Positions 30,845 to 40,452 of a DNA stretch of 64,000 nucleotides are shown one piece after another. The position numbers and the translations under genes were made by a program. The notes under the pieces were generated by a model. It had not been told where the DNA came from. It searched no databases and saw only the letters and a list, made by a program, of their open reading frames with translations. The stretch is from the IMG/VR virus record IMGVR_UViG_3300033388_005412, positions 1-64,000 of that record; one strand, written 5' to 3'. Every line of letters starts with the position of its first letter. Positions within the stretch are counted from its first letter, which is position 1. Source of the DNA: a virus.

Positions 30845-31905
30845 TTTTTTAGTATTATTAGTTTTCTATTATTACTCATCAAATGCTCTTCTATTTTATC
30901 AAACTTTGTTATTTTTTCAATTATTAAATTTATGTTTATATCAGATGGAATCCATTTATATTGTTCTTCTTTTGAATGTGGTAATTCGTAAATTAAATAT
31001 TTAGTTTTTTGGGAAATTAATTTAAGAAACTCTTTAAATTCATTTAAAGAATGATTGCTAAAAAAATGATGAAAAACTGCCAATGCTAATATGCAGTCTA
31101 CTTCGTCATTGTTGTGTTTTATAAAAGAAAAAATATCTTCATTAAAACAAGAAAACCCTATGTTGGAGAGTAACATATTTGCAATTTTATATCTAATTGG
31201 ATTTGACTCAACCCCAATTCCTTTTTTCACCACATCTTTTAATTCGTAAAGGGTGTATCCATGACATATCCCTAAATCTATCATAGAGTGTAAATTATAT
31301 TTCATTGAAACTGTTTTCAATATATTTTCTTTTTTATTATCTCTTGATGAATTCCAATTATTAAAATCCGGGTGAGGTATAGGTTGATATAAATTTTTTC
31401 CTTTGTACATATTTTTTAATTCATTGATCAATTTTTCCCAATTAGGTGATCGTTCGCAAATTGTTAATTCAACTGGTTTTTTCATAAAAAGTAATATAGC
31501 AATACGATGATGACCATCATATAATGAAAAATAACCCTTATCGTTTATGCGAACCGGATAATGACCATAGTAGTGATAATGATTTTTTATTTTTTGATAA
31601 AGTATTTTTTCGCCATTATCATCTTTAAGTGTTTTCCAATTTGGAGCCATTTCATACATATTTATAAAGTTTTTATATTGTTTAATGATGTCTTCTTTGT
31701 TATTTAATATGCCATCCCAAACTGTTCCGTTTTTAGTTAGTTCATCAGAAAGCCATTTATAATAATCAGTATGTTCCATAGGCATGGCTGGATTATTTTG
31801 TAATTGAATTAAAGTTCTATAATGTGGTAATGATTTTATAAGTTTAATAAATTGTTGGCTCCATGGGTCATTGCCCAGCAAAACTTTTTTACGCAGGTTA
31901 GTCAT
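30841..31905 (-). CDS. ParB-like domain fused to a SAM-dependent methyltransferase
   Basis: The N-terminal half contains GYFSLYDGHHRIAILLF, the ParB/sulfiredoxin-type motif with HHR. The C-terminal half begins MIDLGICHGYTLYEL (a glycine-rich SAM loop variant) and GIGVESNP (acidic end of strand 2), then LALAVFHHF. Similar two-part proteins occur in surface-polysaccharide clusters, where they are thought to methylate a sugar. It overlaps both neighbours by four bases, so it belongs to the glycan cassette. Confidence 0.65.
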   Translation of the reverse strand: MTNLRKKVLLGNDPWSQQFIKLIKSLPHYRTLIQLQNNPAMPMEHTDYYKWLSDELTKNGTVWDGILNNKEDIIKQYKNFINMYEMAPNWKTLKDDNGEKILYQKIKNHYHYYGHYPVRINDKGYFSLYDGHHRIAILLFMKKPVELTICERSPNWEKLINELKNMYKGKNLYQPIPHPDFNNWNSSRDNKKENILKTVSMKYNLHSMIDLGICHGYTLYELKDVVKKGIGVESNPIRYKIANMLLSNIGFSCFNEDIFSFIKHNNDEVDCILALAVFHHFFSNHSLNEFKEFLKLISQKTKYLIYELPHSKEEQYKWIPSDININLIIEKITKFDKIEEHLMSNNRKLIILKK

Positions 31906-32432
31906 TTATTTGCCTCCATATTTAAACTTATCAACGTACCGTTGATTTTATCCATGTGTGGTATGTACGCTTGACTATAGTCATCGATATCCGCATGCTC
32001 TGTTTTTCTCCAATCAAATCGTCTAATTCTTTTTGCGCCCGCCAGTTCAAGAAATTTTTTTAAAGTTTGAAAATCAAATCCCGTATAATGAATATTGTAA
32101 AGATAATCTCCGCCTCCAAAAATAGGGCCAATAATAACAGACAGGTCTTTTGTTTTATTATATACATTAAACAAGCTTTCTATGTCTGGAACAGACAATC
32201 TCAATATTCCGCCGGGCTTTAAAACCCTTAACCATTCCTTAAGAATATCAACAATAATTTTACGGTGAAAATGTTCCAAAATATGACAGGCATAAACCAA
32301 ATCACAACTATTATCTTTTATCATAGGTAATCTATCAACGCTATTAACTATATCGATATGTGGAAAATTCATAATATCAATGTGCGTAAACCCTTTGATA
32401 AACTTGTTGCCACATCCCAAGTGTAATTTCAT
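31902..32432 (-). CDS. SAM-dependent methyltransferase (class I)
   Basis: Motif I is LHLGCGNKFIKG, followed by HIDI (strand 2 acid), DLVYACHILEHF (motif with HxLEH) and LRVLKPGGILRLSVPD. This is the standard Methyltransf_11-like order, common in polysaccharide and lipid modification. The substrate is not evident. The gene is complete at 176 aa and coupled to both neighbours. Confidence 0.85.
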   Translation of the reverse strand: MKLHLGCGNKFIKGFTHIDIMNFPHIDIVNSVDRLPMIKDNSCDLVYACHILEHFHRKIIVDILKEWLRVLKPGGILRLSVPDIESLFNVYNKTKDLSVIIGPIFGGGDYLYNIHYTGFDFQTLKKFLELAGAKRIRRFDWRKTEHADIDDYSQAYIPHMDKINGTLISLNMEANK

Positions 32433-33379
32433 CTTTTATTCCTTTCGGCGAGGATACCCGATAATTTTATTAACTCTTCGTAATAGGGGGCGTCGCAATC
32501 GAGCCCTATATCTTTGCACAAAAACCTCATACATGATTCGTATGTTCTCATTCCAACCAATCTCTTTTGATTTTGCATAATTGCCCTCTGATAATTTAAT
32601 ATTTCCTGCGAACTCATGTTCTTTATATAATTAAGCAGTTTCTTCTCAGACCAAAAGTCTCTATAATCAATATAACAGCTTTTTGGAATAAATTCAGAAA
32701 TATCCATCGCTCCTAAATATACAGGAATACAGCCTGCTGCAATAATATCAAAAAGTTTTTCTGTTATATGTCCTATATCTAGCTGGCTTTCAATAGCTAA
32801 AGAAAATATATATTTCGAAAGCATTTTTACTTTTGCCGAATACCTCGGTAGATATTTGGCTATAGTTTCTTCATTCACAGCATGGTTTGTTATGTCATCT
32901 TTAATACGAATATTATATTGCCCATAAATATCAACCCCAAGGTTTTTAAAACAATTTATTATCTTTCCCTTTGGCTCTCCACGCAAATGATAATTAGTAG
33001 CCACTGTACAGAACAGCTTTTGGCGATTGCCGATGGGATAGCATTCTTTTTCTGTTATCCACAATGGAATTGGCATATATTTAACCGTATCATTGTCAAC
33101 ATCGGTAGATATATGCGTATATATTCTTCCAAATTGTTGCTGATATCTAACACCGAAACCGTGGGGTTGTCTATATCTTCCCTCGTAATGTATGAGAATT
33201 CTTTTTGAATAGTCAAATTTATTAATAATATCTGATAGAAGTTTTCTTTTTTCTATATCGTATGGCTGAAAAACAATTAACCAATCATCTTTTGTTGGAG
33301 AAACATCTGTCGTCGCATTTTTGACAACACCGCTGTTTAAGTACACCCCCCAACTCCAATAAGAAATAGAATAAATCAT
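32429..33379 (-). CDS. GT10 (alpha-1,3-fucosyltransferase-like) glycosyltransferase
   Basis: The donor-site block YIFSLAIESQLDIGHITEKL, then FDIIAAGCIPVYLGAMD, is the GT10 signature (FxxAFENS...EKLF...G..PVVLG). A RYSAKVKMLSKY helix precedes it, and the acceptor domain lies in the first 150 residues. No transmembrane anchor is visible, as usual for bacterial GT10 enzymes. It would add fucose or a related deoxysugar to a glycan. ATGA overlaps tie it to the neighbouring methyltransferase and small gene. Confidence 0.8.
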   Translation of the reverse strand: MIYSISYWSWGVYLNSGVVKNATTDVSPTKDDWLIVFQPYDIEKRKLLSDIINKFDYSKRILIHYEGRYRQPHGFGVRYQQQFGRIYTHISTDVDNDTVKYMPIPLWITEKECYPIGNRQKLFCTVATNYHLRGEPKGKIINCFKNLGVDIYGQYNIRIKDDITNHAVNEETIAKYLPRYSAKVKMLSKYIFSLAIESQLDIGHITEKLFDIIAAGCIPVYLGAMDISEFIPKSCYIDYRDFWSEKKLLNYIKNMSSQEILNYQRAIMQNQKRLVGMRTYESCMRFLCKDIGLDCDAPYYEELIKLSGILAERNKR

Positions 33380-33633
33380 TTATTGTTCTCTGCTCTCTTC
33401 CACTCTTCGATTGTTACCAAATTCAATATTTCTTTTCTACGCTTGCAAAGGAAATTAAAGTTAACATCTTTATCAGCACATTTTAATAACTTTTGTCTTC
33501 CGTTTGGCTTAATAACACCGATTCCTTCATCTATATCTATCGTACATAGCGATATGTTTTCCATCGTTCTTCTACATGATAAAATTGCCTTCCACACAGA
33601 CCCGTTCCAATGATTAACAACTACATGTTCCAT
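33376..33633 (-). CDS. Small protein in the glycan cassette, possible partial domain, 85 aa
   Basis: Contains NHWNGSVWKAILSCRR and LCTIDIDEGIGVIKPN. That block resembles part of a larger protein found near glycosyltransferases, from vague memory only. The start overlaps the end of the gene upstream by 13 bp. It may be a natural small gene or a remnant; not assignable. Confidence 0.45.
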   Translation of the reverse strand: MEHVVVNHWNGSVWKAILSCRRTMENISLCTIDIDEGIGVIKPNGRQKLLKCADKDVNFNFLCKRRKEILNLVTIEEWKRAENNK

Positions 33634-33827
33634 TTGGTGTTCTTCTCTACGCCATCGGCTTTATTCCAAATAGATTTGCCTGGCCAGAAAACATTTACTT
33701 TTTCAGAAATTTTTTTGTGAATTAATAACAAACTATTAAAAATTACTGTGGCATTAGACAACAATCCGCAATCATGTTTATCAAGAATTAATGTGTTTGT
33801 TTTTTGATTATAAGTAGTGCCGTACAT
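33621..33827 (-). CDS. Small protein, possible truncated glycosyltransferase N-terminus, 68 aa
   Basis: The segment DKHDCGLLSNATVIFNSLLL resembles the first loop-helix of some polysaccharide-cluster glycosyltransferases (GFFSN...). The rest of such an enzyme is missing. It ends in WNM* and overlaps the next gene by 13 bp. Real expression is uncertain. Confidence 0.4.
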   Translation of the reverse strand: MYGTTYNQKTNTLILDKHDCGLLSNATVIFNSLLLIHKKISEKVNVFWPGKSIWNKADGVEKNTKWNM

Positions 33828-33833
33828 ATGATA

Positions 33834-35462
33834 TCACATCCATAACCAATTTCTAAAACACTTTGCACACATATTGTGTTTTTGATTTACAAAATCTTCT
33901 CTAAATTTTTGGCAATATTCATTATTCCACACAACAGGGTCTTTTATATTTCCATAAGCCGAATTACAAGGCAAAACAGAATTACAAATTGATATACTCC
34001 CGTTTCCATCAATTGCTATCATATCCCATGGTGATTGGCATGTTTGATTACCACCATTTTTATCTATTAAAGTTGGATATTTTTTTACAATATCAGCATT
34101 ATCTAGTTGTTTAATCTGATCAATATGCTGTTTATAATCTTTGGTTAAAACTAATTTCCAAAAATCTTTATTTTCAATATCATTAAAATGTGGTAATAAA
34201 TTATGCAAATGAACATTTTTAACACCTATAGATTTTATTAATTTTAATAATTGTGGAACAAATACTATATTTTCAGTAGTTACCACAGAACTAACATAAC
34301 ACGGTATTTCAGATTTTGCCACTAATTCAATACCTTTGATTACTCTATCCCATATATCAATTTTTGTTATTTTTTGATGTTCTTCTTTACAATGTGCATT
34401 TAGGCTTATAGAAATATAATCAGGCCTATGTTTACCTAATAAAGTATGAAATTTTTCAAGTAAAAATGAACCATTAGTAATTAATCCAACACTTTTATTT
34501 TGGTATTTTAATGTATTTATCACTGGAATTAAATTTGGACTTGACATTGGTTCACCATAACCACAGATACAAACACCTTTAATTGATGGAAGTTTTTTTA
34601 GCAAATAATCAGTAAGTTTTGGTGTTATGTCAGGAGCGTGCTCTATAAAATTATGTTGCCGATAACACCATTCGCATTTAAAATTACATTTATCTGTCAT
34701 ATAAATAGTTGCTTGCGTTGGACCTTTCATAAATTCTTCCAATCTTTTATATTCAAATCTTTTTTTTCTTATGTTTTTTTCTTCTTTTATGATTTTATTA
34801 GAATTTATACTAGCAAGCATACCAGCTATAGCATATAAATTTAAAATATTTGGGTTTTTTTTAAATATGTTAAATAGCATTTGGGGAACATCTTTTAACC
34901 ATCTATATCTGTAAATTTTAAATTTTTCCATTAAATTGTAATATCTTTCGAAAATACTTTCATTTGTCCATTTAGGACTATGTTTTCCAATACATTGTTC
35001 TATTATACAGCACCCATTGGAATCGTTATTAATATTATAACCATCTTTCTGTATTCTTTCCAATTGTTCCATTTCAGAACTTGGGTGTTTTAAATTATAT
35101 GGGTAATTTTTAAATATATTATATTTGTAAATCTTTATACCATATATTTTAAAATTCAAATGAATATCTAATAACTGAAAACATTTAAAAACACTTGAAT
35201 CAGTTTCGTCTTGTATTGAATTATACATAGTTTCAATAGCTGTTGGATATAAAATCATATCAGAATCGCATTCAATGTAAAATTTTGTTTCGCACTGATT
35301 AAGCATTTTCTGAAAAGCAGCAGACATTGGACTAATATTTTTAATTATTTTCAATGTAAACTTGACAGTTTGTTGGTTTAATGCATCTAAACAATCTTCA
35401 TAATTTAGATCAACACCAGATGTTATTAAAAAAACGGTTAAATTTTCACTTAAATCTATCAT
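33834..35462 (-). CDS. Radical SAM enzyme with N-terminal glycosyltransferase-like domain
   Basis: The start at 35462 lies 2 bp after the upstream stop; a longer frame would overlap the previous gene. The first 190 residues look like a GT-A fold (LTVFLITSGVDLNYEDCLDAL, then a YIECDSDMILY DxD-type site). The radical SAM core begins at TDKCNFKCEWCYR (CxxxCxxC, 4Fe-4S) and includes GYGEP and ISLNAH. A SPASM/Twitch-like Cys set follows: CQSP, SICNSVLPC, CAKC. Radical SAM with SPASM often modifies peptides or sugars. Here the substrate is unknown, and the fusion to a GT-like domain is unusual. Confidence 0.75.
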   Translation of the reverse strand: MIDLSENLTVFLITSGVDLNYEDCLDALNQQTVKFTLKIIKNISPMSAAFQKMLNQCETKFYIECDSDMILYPTAIETMYNSIQDETDSSVFKCFQLLDIHLNFKIYGIKIYKYNIFKNYPYNLKHPSSEMEQLERIQKDGYNINNDSNGCCIIEQCIGKHSPKWTNESIFERYYNLMEKFKIYRYRWLKDVPQMLFNIFKKNPNILNLYAIAGMLASINSNKIIKEEKNIRKKRFEYKRLEEFMKGPTQATIYMTDKCNFKCEWCYRQHNFIEHAPDITPKLTDYLLKKLPSIKGVCICGYGEPMSSPNLIPVINTLKYQNKSVGLITNGSFLLEKFHTLLGKHRPDYISISLNAHCKEEHQKITKIDIWDRVIKGIELVAKSEIPCYVSSVVTTENIVFVPQLLKLIKSIGVKNVHLHNLLPHFNDIENKDFWKLVLTKDYKQHIDQIKQLDNADIVKKYPTLIDKNGGNQTCQSPWDMIAIDGNGSISICNSVLPCNSAYGNIKDPVVWNNEYCQKFREDFVNQKHNMCAKCFRNWLWM

Positions 35463-35463
35463 T

Positions 35464-38400
35464 TTATATATTATTAATTTTATCCCTTCGTTTGGAATGT
35501 ATTTGATGAAATTTTTCCATATCACCTAAAATAAAACATTCCCATATATCAGCAACAATATCCCAACTCCACCCAGCCACAATTATTTTTCTATTCGATA
35601 ATCCCGCTTGTTTCATTCTTTCCGGATCTTTTATCATTTTTATTATACCATCAGCTAATGAGTCAACATCTCTATTAACAATGCAATTTAAATAACTTAT
35701 GTTTATTTCTGAAGTTACACCTACTTCTGTTGAAACAAATGGAATACCACATGCACATGTTTCCACCAACGGTGTCGGTAGCCCCTCATTCGATGACGCA
35801 CAAATGTATAAATCAATATCAGAATAAAATTCCGGCATTTTTTCGTGGGGAATTAAGTTTTCATATCCATGTGTTTTAAAAATAACATTCGGATATTGTT
35901 TCTTTACAATATCTATTGCCGGAATGATAATATCATAATATCCTTTTAGTTTTTTATTTTTATTACCCACCCAACCTATAGTAATTGCATTATTTTCCAA
36001 TATATTATGAAATTTAAACATATTCGTATCAATTCCAGATGGTAAATAATACGCATCTATACTATGTTTATCTTTCCATGCTTGTATTATATTTTCAGAT
36101 ATTGTGCTATGTCTTAAACCATTTTGTATAAATTGAATTTCATTTTTTATCCATATGTTTCCGCTAATTTCGCTATTCTCAAGACCTATGCTATAAGGAT
36201 TATGATGAACCATTGTCACATTTGGTCTATTTAATAATGCGGGTGCAAAATTTGCACGGGACATACCAAATGAGGCCATAGCAAATATCATATCATATTT
36301 TTCTAGATTTAAAGTTAAAAATTCTCTCATGGAATATGCTGTGTAATTAACATCTGATTTTATATTATTTATGAATCCCTTTGCCTGGGAATGAATTGCC
36401 CAATCGGGGGAGTCATAAATCAAAGCAATATTTAAATTTCCCTTTCCTTTTTTTTGAATATAGTTTTTTTTACTTTCTAATATATTATTTAGAAATTCTT
36501 TTGACCTTATTTGCGGTGCAGCTGATTCATGATCCTGATGAATAAATTCAGATACTTTATCCCTTATTGTTTTTATGTTTTCAGCGCCGCATTTCCAAAA
36601 CATAAAATTATCTTCACCGCCCCATTGCTGAAAACTTTCCGGCCATTTTCCTATTTTTTCAAAGTCTGTTTTGTGTATTCCGCAATTACCATATCCGCCT
36701 TTGCGCCATCCTAGTTTATCAGCACACTGTAAAGTTTTCTCATTTTTACAAATAGGAAAACAAGCTTGATTTTCTTTAATATTTGATGACATAATATCTG
36801 TAAAATTTTCAGGAAAAAGCATGTCAGCATCAGTAAAAAATAGCCGACTGTATTTAGCAACTGCCGCACCGGCATTTAACCCACAGGATCGGTTAAATTC
36901 TTTTTCATTTTGTACAATTCTTATAGGAAATTTAAATTTTTGGCGTAAATCATTGAAATCAATATCTGTTGAGTGGAAATCCGATATAATTATTTCGAAG
37001 TTTTTATAATTTTGATTTGATATTGTTTCAAACATACGATGTAACATAGAAGCTCTATTTTTTAGTGTTAATATAATAGACACATTTTCTTTATTATCCA
37101 TGTGATGTTTCCTCTTTACAATGTTAACAGCGTCCGGCCAACTTATGACTGAACCACCTGTTATGCTGTTATCGCGAACATGCGCCATGAATAATGGTTC
37201 CGGAATATGTTTTCCAATCTTATTATTTTCTAACATAGTCAGCCAGAGATCCCAGTCCTGGGCACGTTGTATATAAGGGTCAAGCCCTGGAAAATCTTTT
37301 TTTCTGATAAGTGACATCATGCTTATGTAATTACTTTTTTTTAAATAACTGGCGTTAAAATTTATTGTTTTAAACGTATCATTTATTATTCCCTTTCTTT
37401 TATAATCAGAATACGCATAACTTATTTTTGGGTTATCTTTAAGAACACCTGCCATCTTTTCGAGCATCTGCGGATCCCATTCAGAATCAGCATCTGAGAA
37501 TAATAAATAATCACCTTTTGATTTTTCATATCCTTTTTCTCTCGCTATATTAGCATTTGTGTGTTTATTGCAATTTATTACTTTAAATTTATACCCATCT
37601 GCATATAATTCTTTCAATATATTTTCCGTATCATCTGTTGATCCGTCATTAACTATAATTATTTCAAAATGTTTGTATGTCTGATTATATATACTGCTTA
37701 TTAAATCCGGAAAATATTTACCACAGTTATATGTTGGTATGATAATACTAATTAACGGAGTGTCTGACGAAGTGTCTGACGAACCATTGTTAATTAGTAA
37801 ATTATTAGTATTTATTAGAACACTCTTATCCGGTTTATTAGATAATTTATCACACCACTTTGATTTAAACATATTCCGATCATCAATTAATCTCTCATCT
37901 CCAGATCTGCTTCTTGTTGCACATGTTATGTGTTTTGCCACAGCCTTATGCGCATATATTGTCTTATATCCAACATCTTCAGCCTTGAGGGAATAATCTA
38001 CATCACTTGATTCCATTTTATATTGTATTGAAAAACACCCAAGCTTATCAAATAAATCATGCCGCGTCATAAAACACGCGCCTGTGACAGCCTGAACTTC
38101 TTTTGTCTCATTGGCCTGAGGGTGGCCCCCTGGTTTACCAATATAAGAATGTTTACAATTGCATTGCTTATCTATTTCAATGCCGGCATGCTGAATTGTG
38201 CCATCTTGAAATAACAACTTGGCCCCGACAACACCAACTTTCGGTTTTGCCAGTTCTTCTACCATATTATTTAACCAGTCTATTTCCACAAAAGCATCAT
38301 TATTCAAAAAACAAAGTATATTATTTTTAGAATACTTTGCTCCGAGATTACAGAATCTAGAAAAATTAAATTCTTCCGGATGATTATAAACTCTGATGGC

Positions 38401-40452
38401 CGGATTTTGTTTTATTTGTTTTAAATAATTAACTGTATTCACATCCGTACTGCCATTATCAATTATGACTATCTCATAAGGATATTTCGTGTTTTTTCTT
38501 ATATGATTGATACACGTTGATAATAAATCATATCTATCTTTATTTAAAATAATAATACTAACTGGTTCCTTTTTTGCCACGTTTGTTGTTTTAAATAATT
38601 TTTCATCAGGAATCATTTTGTTTATAACATCAACCCATTTCGGGCCGATATTCTCCCATGAATACTTCTTAACATCTTTTCTACCGCTCTCTCCCAAACT
38701 TTTAATCAGTTTTCTATCATTATATAGTATATCAAATGAATCAGTAATTTCAGATATTGATGGTATGGCTCGGCGAATATTTGTCCCGGGTTCAACATAA
38801 AAACCAACCGGTCTAATAAACATTGTTCCCTTTTGAAAATTTTTTAATTCAGAATAATCTGTTATCACCGCTGGAGTCCCTGTAGAAAGGGAATCGCAGT
38901 TATGGGCGTATGCCACACCATTCACTATGTATGTATTATCATCTTCAACTTCTAAATTATAAACATATCCCTTGTACATTTTTCCCACTATTTTAGTGAT
39001 CGGCGTTTTAACATATGATCTGAATTCATTATCAACAACTCCTGTTTTGCTTCTTGAATTTGTTCTTCTTTTTGTCGTGTCCAATGCTATATTCTGATAG
39101 ATATTTAATTTAGTTTTACTTAATTTATTATGAATTCCCATTGATAAAAGACAATCGCGCATCCTGGCTAAGATTGGAAAATCCGTACAACGATGTGATA
39201 ATTTCGGGAAATGTGTGTCCAGTCGTAATTGTTTTCTTACTATTTTCTTTTCAACATCGGATGTTTCGATTATCGGATACCATAATAAATCACCGCGTTT
39301 CAAATGTTTTGCTGTTTTCCATGCCTTTGCTGTCCAAAACCTATGATTAGGTGTAACTTGTATAGGTGTCGACGTCTCGGTATATATATTGTAAATTTTA
39401 CCAGTATAATGTCTTTTAAAAACTTTAAGAACTTTTTTTAATTTACCTCTATGTGTATAAACATAATTTCCCGGCCGGATCCACTGAATTGGCTTATGTT
39501 CATATTTGGTTTTCACATAAGTATTTCTTAAAAAGCACACCGTACCGCCGAAGCCTTCCCCGCTTGACGGCAGCGTTGTTATGTCACACGCGTTATACAG
39601 TCGATTTAGTTTTTCAATTGGAACACCGTGCCCCAGTTGTAACGATGGATTTAATATAACTTTAGATTTGACATTATGATCACCTACCAATGAATGTAGG
39701 TCCCACCCGGCCGGATCATTTATTGCAGTATGCAAATATAAATATGTATTTGGTTTATTCCATTTTGCAAACGCCTCTATAGCATATGGTAGACCCTTCC
39801 TGGGATTTTGTCGGCCAAAATAACCAATAATAAATGAGTCTATATTAACATTCCATATTTGGGTTTTAATGCTTTTTTTATTTTTGAGTGGAACAAATTT
39901 ATTGATCTCACAACCGTCTGATATAATTGTCGTGAATTTCTTCATTATTTTATCCTTCTCTTTTGTTGATAGTTTTGATAATGTTGTTTGAAATCGTTCT
40001 TTTATAACCCGAAAAGCATACGGTCCCGCCGCAATTAATTTATCGGCCGATGCCAGTATTTGCGGACATGATATTATTTGATGTTGATTTTTAACAATAT
40101 TCGGTAATGGCTCGCCTTCTATATGAACATATAAAATTGTTGGAACTTCAGTATTCAGATATGGTTTGGCCGCCCAAATATCAGTTATTATAATTATCAA
40201 ATCAGGTGAAAATTCATTAACTATTTTATCATATTGTTTTTTCTGAAAATGTCGCGGATTGCCGCCTAAATTAACAGGCCATGATATTGTTTTATTATTA
40301 TAATTGTCGTTTTCATTATTTCTTGGATCAAATAATCCAATATGTTCAACAGCAAATCCATTATTATGTAAATAATTACCCAACCCACGACCCAACTGGC
40401 CAAAACCCGTATCGAGAAACGGGCTATCTGAAATTAATAATATCTTCTTCAA
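35464..40452 (-). CDS. Giant multi-domain glycosyltransferase (GT4-GT2-GT2-GT2-GT4) carrying a mini-intein
   Basis: 1662 residues, or about 1449 after intein removal. Domains in order: GT4 (1-305 plus 519-620, with GYFGRQNPRKGL and the donor motif EGFGG...CDSLSTGTP); GT2 from about 629 (VSIIILNKDRYDLL, DNGSTD, FLNNDA); GT2 from about 905 (ISIIIPTYNCGKY, NDGSTDDT, SDADSEWD); GT2 from about 1125 (VSIILTLKNRAS, FTDADMLF); GT4 from about 1345 (IGWVGNKNKKLKGY, ASSNEGLPTPLVE). No membrane segments are seen. It probably assembles several linkages of one glycan, like other multi-domain polymerases. An internal promoter precedes it (40730-40758). Confidence 0.88.
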   Translation of the reverse strand: MKKILLISDSPFLDTGFGQLGRGLGNYLHNNGFAVEHIGLFDPRNNENDNYNNKTISWPVNLGGNPRHFQKKQYDKIVNEFSPDLIIIITDIWAAKPYLNTEVPTILYVHIEGEPLPNIVKNQHQIISCPQILASADKLIAAGPYAFRVIKERFQTTLSKLSTKEKDKIMKKFTTIISDGCEINKFVPLKNKKSIKTQIWNVNIDSFIIGYFGRQNPRKGLPYAIEAFAKWNKPNTYLYLHTAINDPAGWDLHSLVGDHNVKSKVILNPSLQLGHGVPIEKLNRLYNACDITTLPSSGEGFGGTVCFLRNTYVKTKYEHKPIQWIRPGNYVYTHRGKLKKVLKVFKRHYTGKIYNIYTETSTPIQVTPNHRFWTAKAWKTAKHLKRGDLLWYPIIETSDVEKKIVRKQLRLDTHFPKLSHRCTDFPILARMRDCLLSMGIHNKLSKTKLNIYQNIALDTTKRRTNSRSKTGVVDNEFRSYVKTPITKIVGKMYKGYVYNLEVEDDNTYIVNGVAYAHNCDSLSTGTPAVITDYSELKNFQKGTMFIRPVGFYVEPGTNIRRAIPSISEITDSFDILYNDRKLIKSLGESGRKDVKKYSWENIGPKWVDVINKMIPDEKLFKTTNVAKKEPVSIIILNKDRYDLLSTCINHIRKNTKYPYEIVIIDNGSTDVNTVNYLKQIKQNPAIRVYNHPEEFNFSRFCNLGAKYSKNNILCFLNNDAFVEIDWLNNMVEELAKPKVGVVGAKLLFQDGTIQHAGIEIDKQCNCKHSYIGKPGGHPQANETKEVQAVTGACFMTRHDLFDKLGCFSIQYKMESSDVDYSLKAEDVGYKTIYAHKAVAKHITCATRSRSGDERLIDDRNMFKSKWCDKLSNKPDKSVLINTNNLLINNGSSDTSSDTPLISIIIPTYNCGKYFPDLISSIYNQTYKHFEIIIVNDGSTDDTENILKELYADGYKFKVINCNKHTNANIAREKGYEKSKGDYLLFSDADSEWDPQMLEKMAGVLKDNPKISYAYSDYKRKGIINDTFKTINFNASYLKKSNYISMMSLIRKKDFPGLDPYIQRAQDWDLWLTMLENNKIGKHIPEPLFMAHVRDNSITGGSVISWPDAVNIVKRKHHMDNKENVSIILTLKNRASMLHRMFETISNQNYKNFEIIISDFHSTDIDFNDLRQKFKFPIRIVQNEKEFNRSCGLNAGAAVAKYSRLFFTDADMLFPENFTDIMSSNIKENQACFPICKNEKTLQCADKLGWRKGGYGNCGIHKTDFEKIGKWPESFQQWGGEDNFMFWKCGAENIKTIRDKVSEFIHQDHESAAPQIRSKEFLNNILESKKNYIQKKGKGNLNIALIYDSPDWAIHSQAKGFINNIKSDVNYTAYSMREFLTLNLEKYDMIFAMASFGMSRANFAPALLNRPNVTMVHHNPYSIGLENSEISGNIWIKNEIQFIQNGLRHSTISENIIQAWKDKHSIDAYYLPSGIDTNMFKFHNILENNAITIGWVGNKNKKLKGYYDIIIPAIDIVKKQYPNVIFKTHGYENLIPHEKMPEFYSDIDLYICASSNEGLPTPLVETCACGIPFVSTEVGVTSEINISYLNCIVNRDVDSLADGIIKMIKDPERMKQAGLSNRKIIVAGWSWDIVADIWECFILGDMEKFHQIHSKRRDKINNI
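38899..39537 (-). mobile_element. Mini-intein (213 aa) in the glycosyltransferase
   Basis: Residues 306-518 of the host protein. It starts with Cys1 (CFLRNTYVK), has block B TPNHRFWTA (TxxH) and block F YVYNLEVEDDNTYIVNG, and ends AHN followed by Cys+1: the classical splice-junction residues. Removing it joins EGFGGTV to CDSLSTGTP, the intact donor-binding loop of a GT4 enzyme. No active LAGLIDADG motif remains. A segment ARMRDCLLSMGIHNKLSKTK between blocks B and F resembles the tail of such endonucleases, so it is probably a degenerate homing intein that still splices. Confidence 0.9.
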
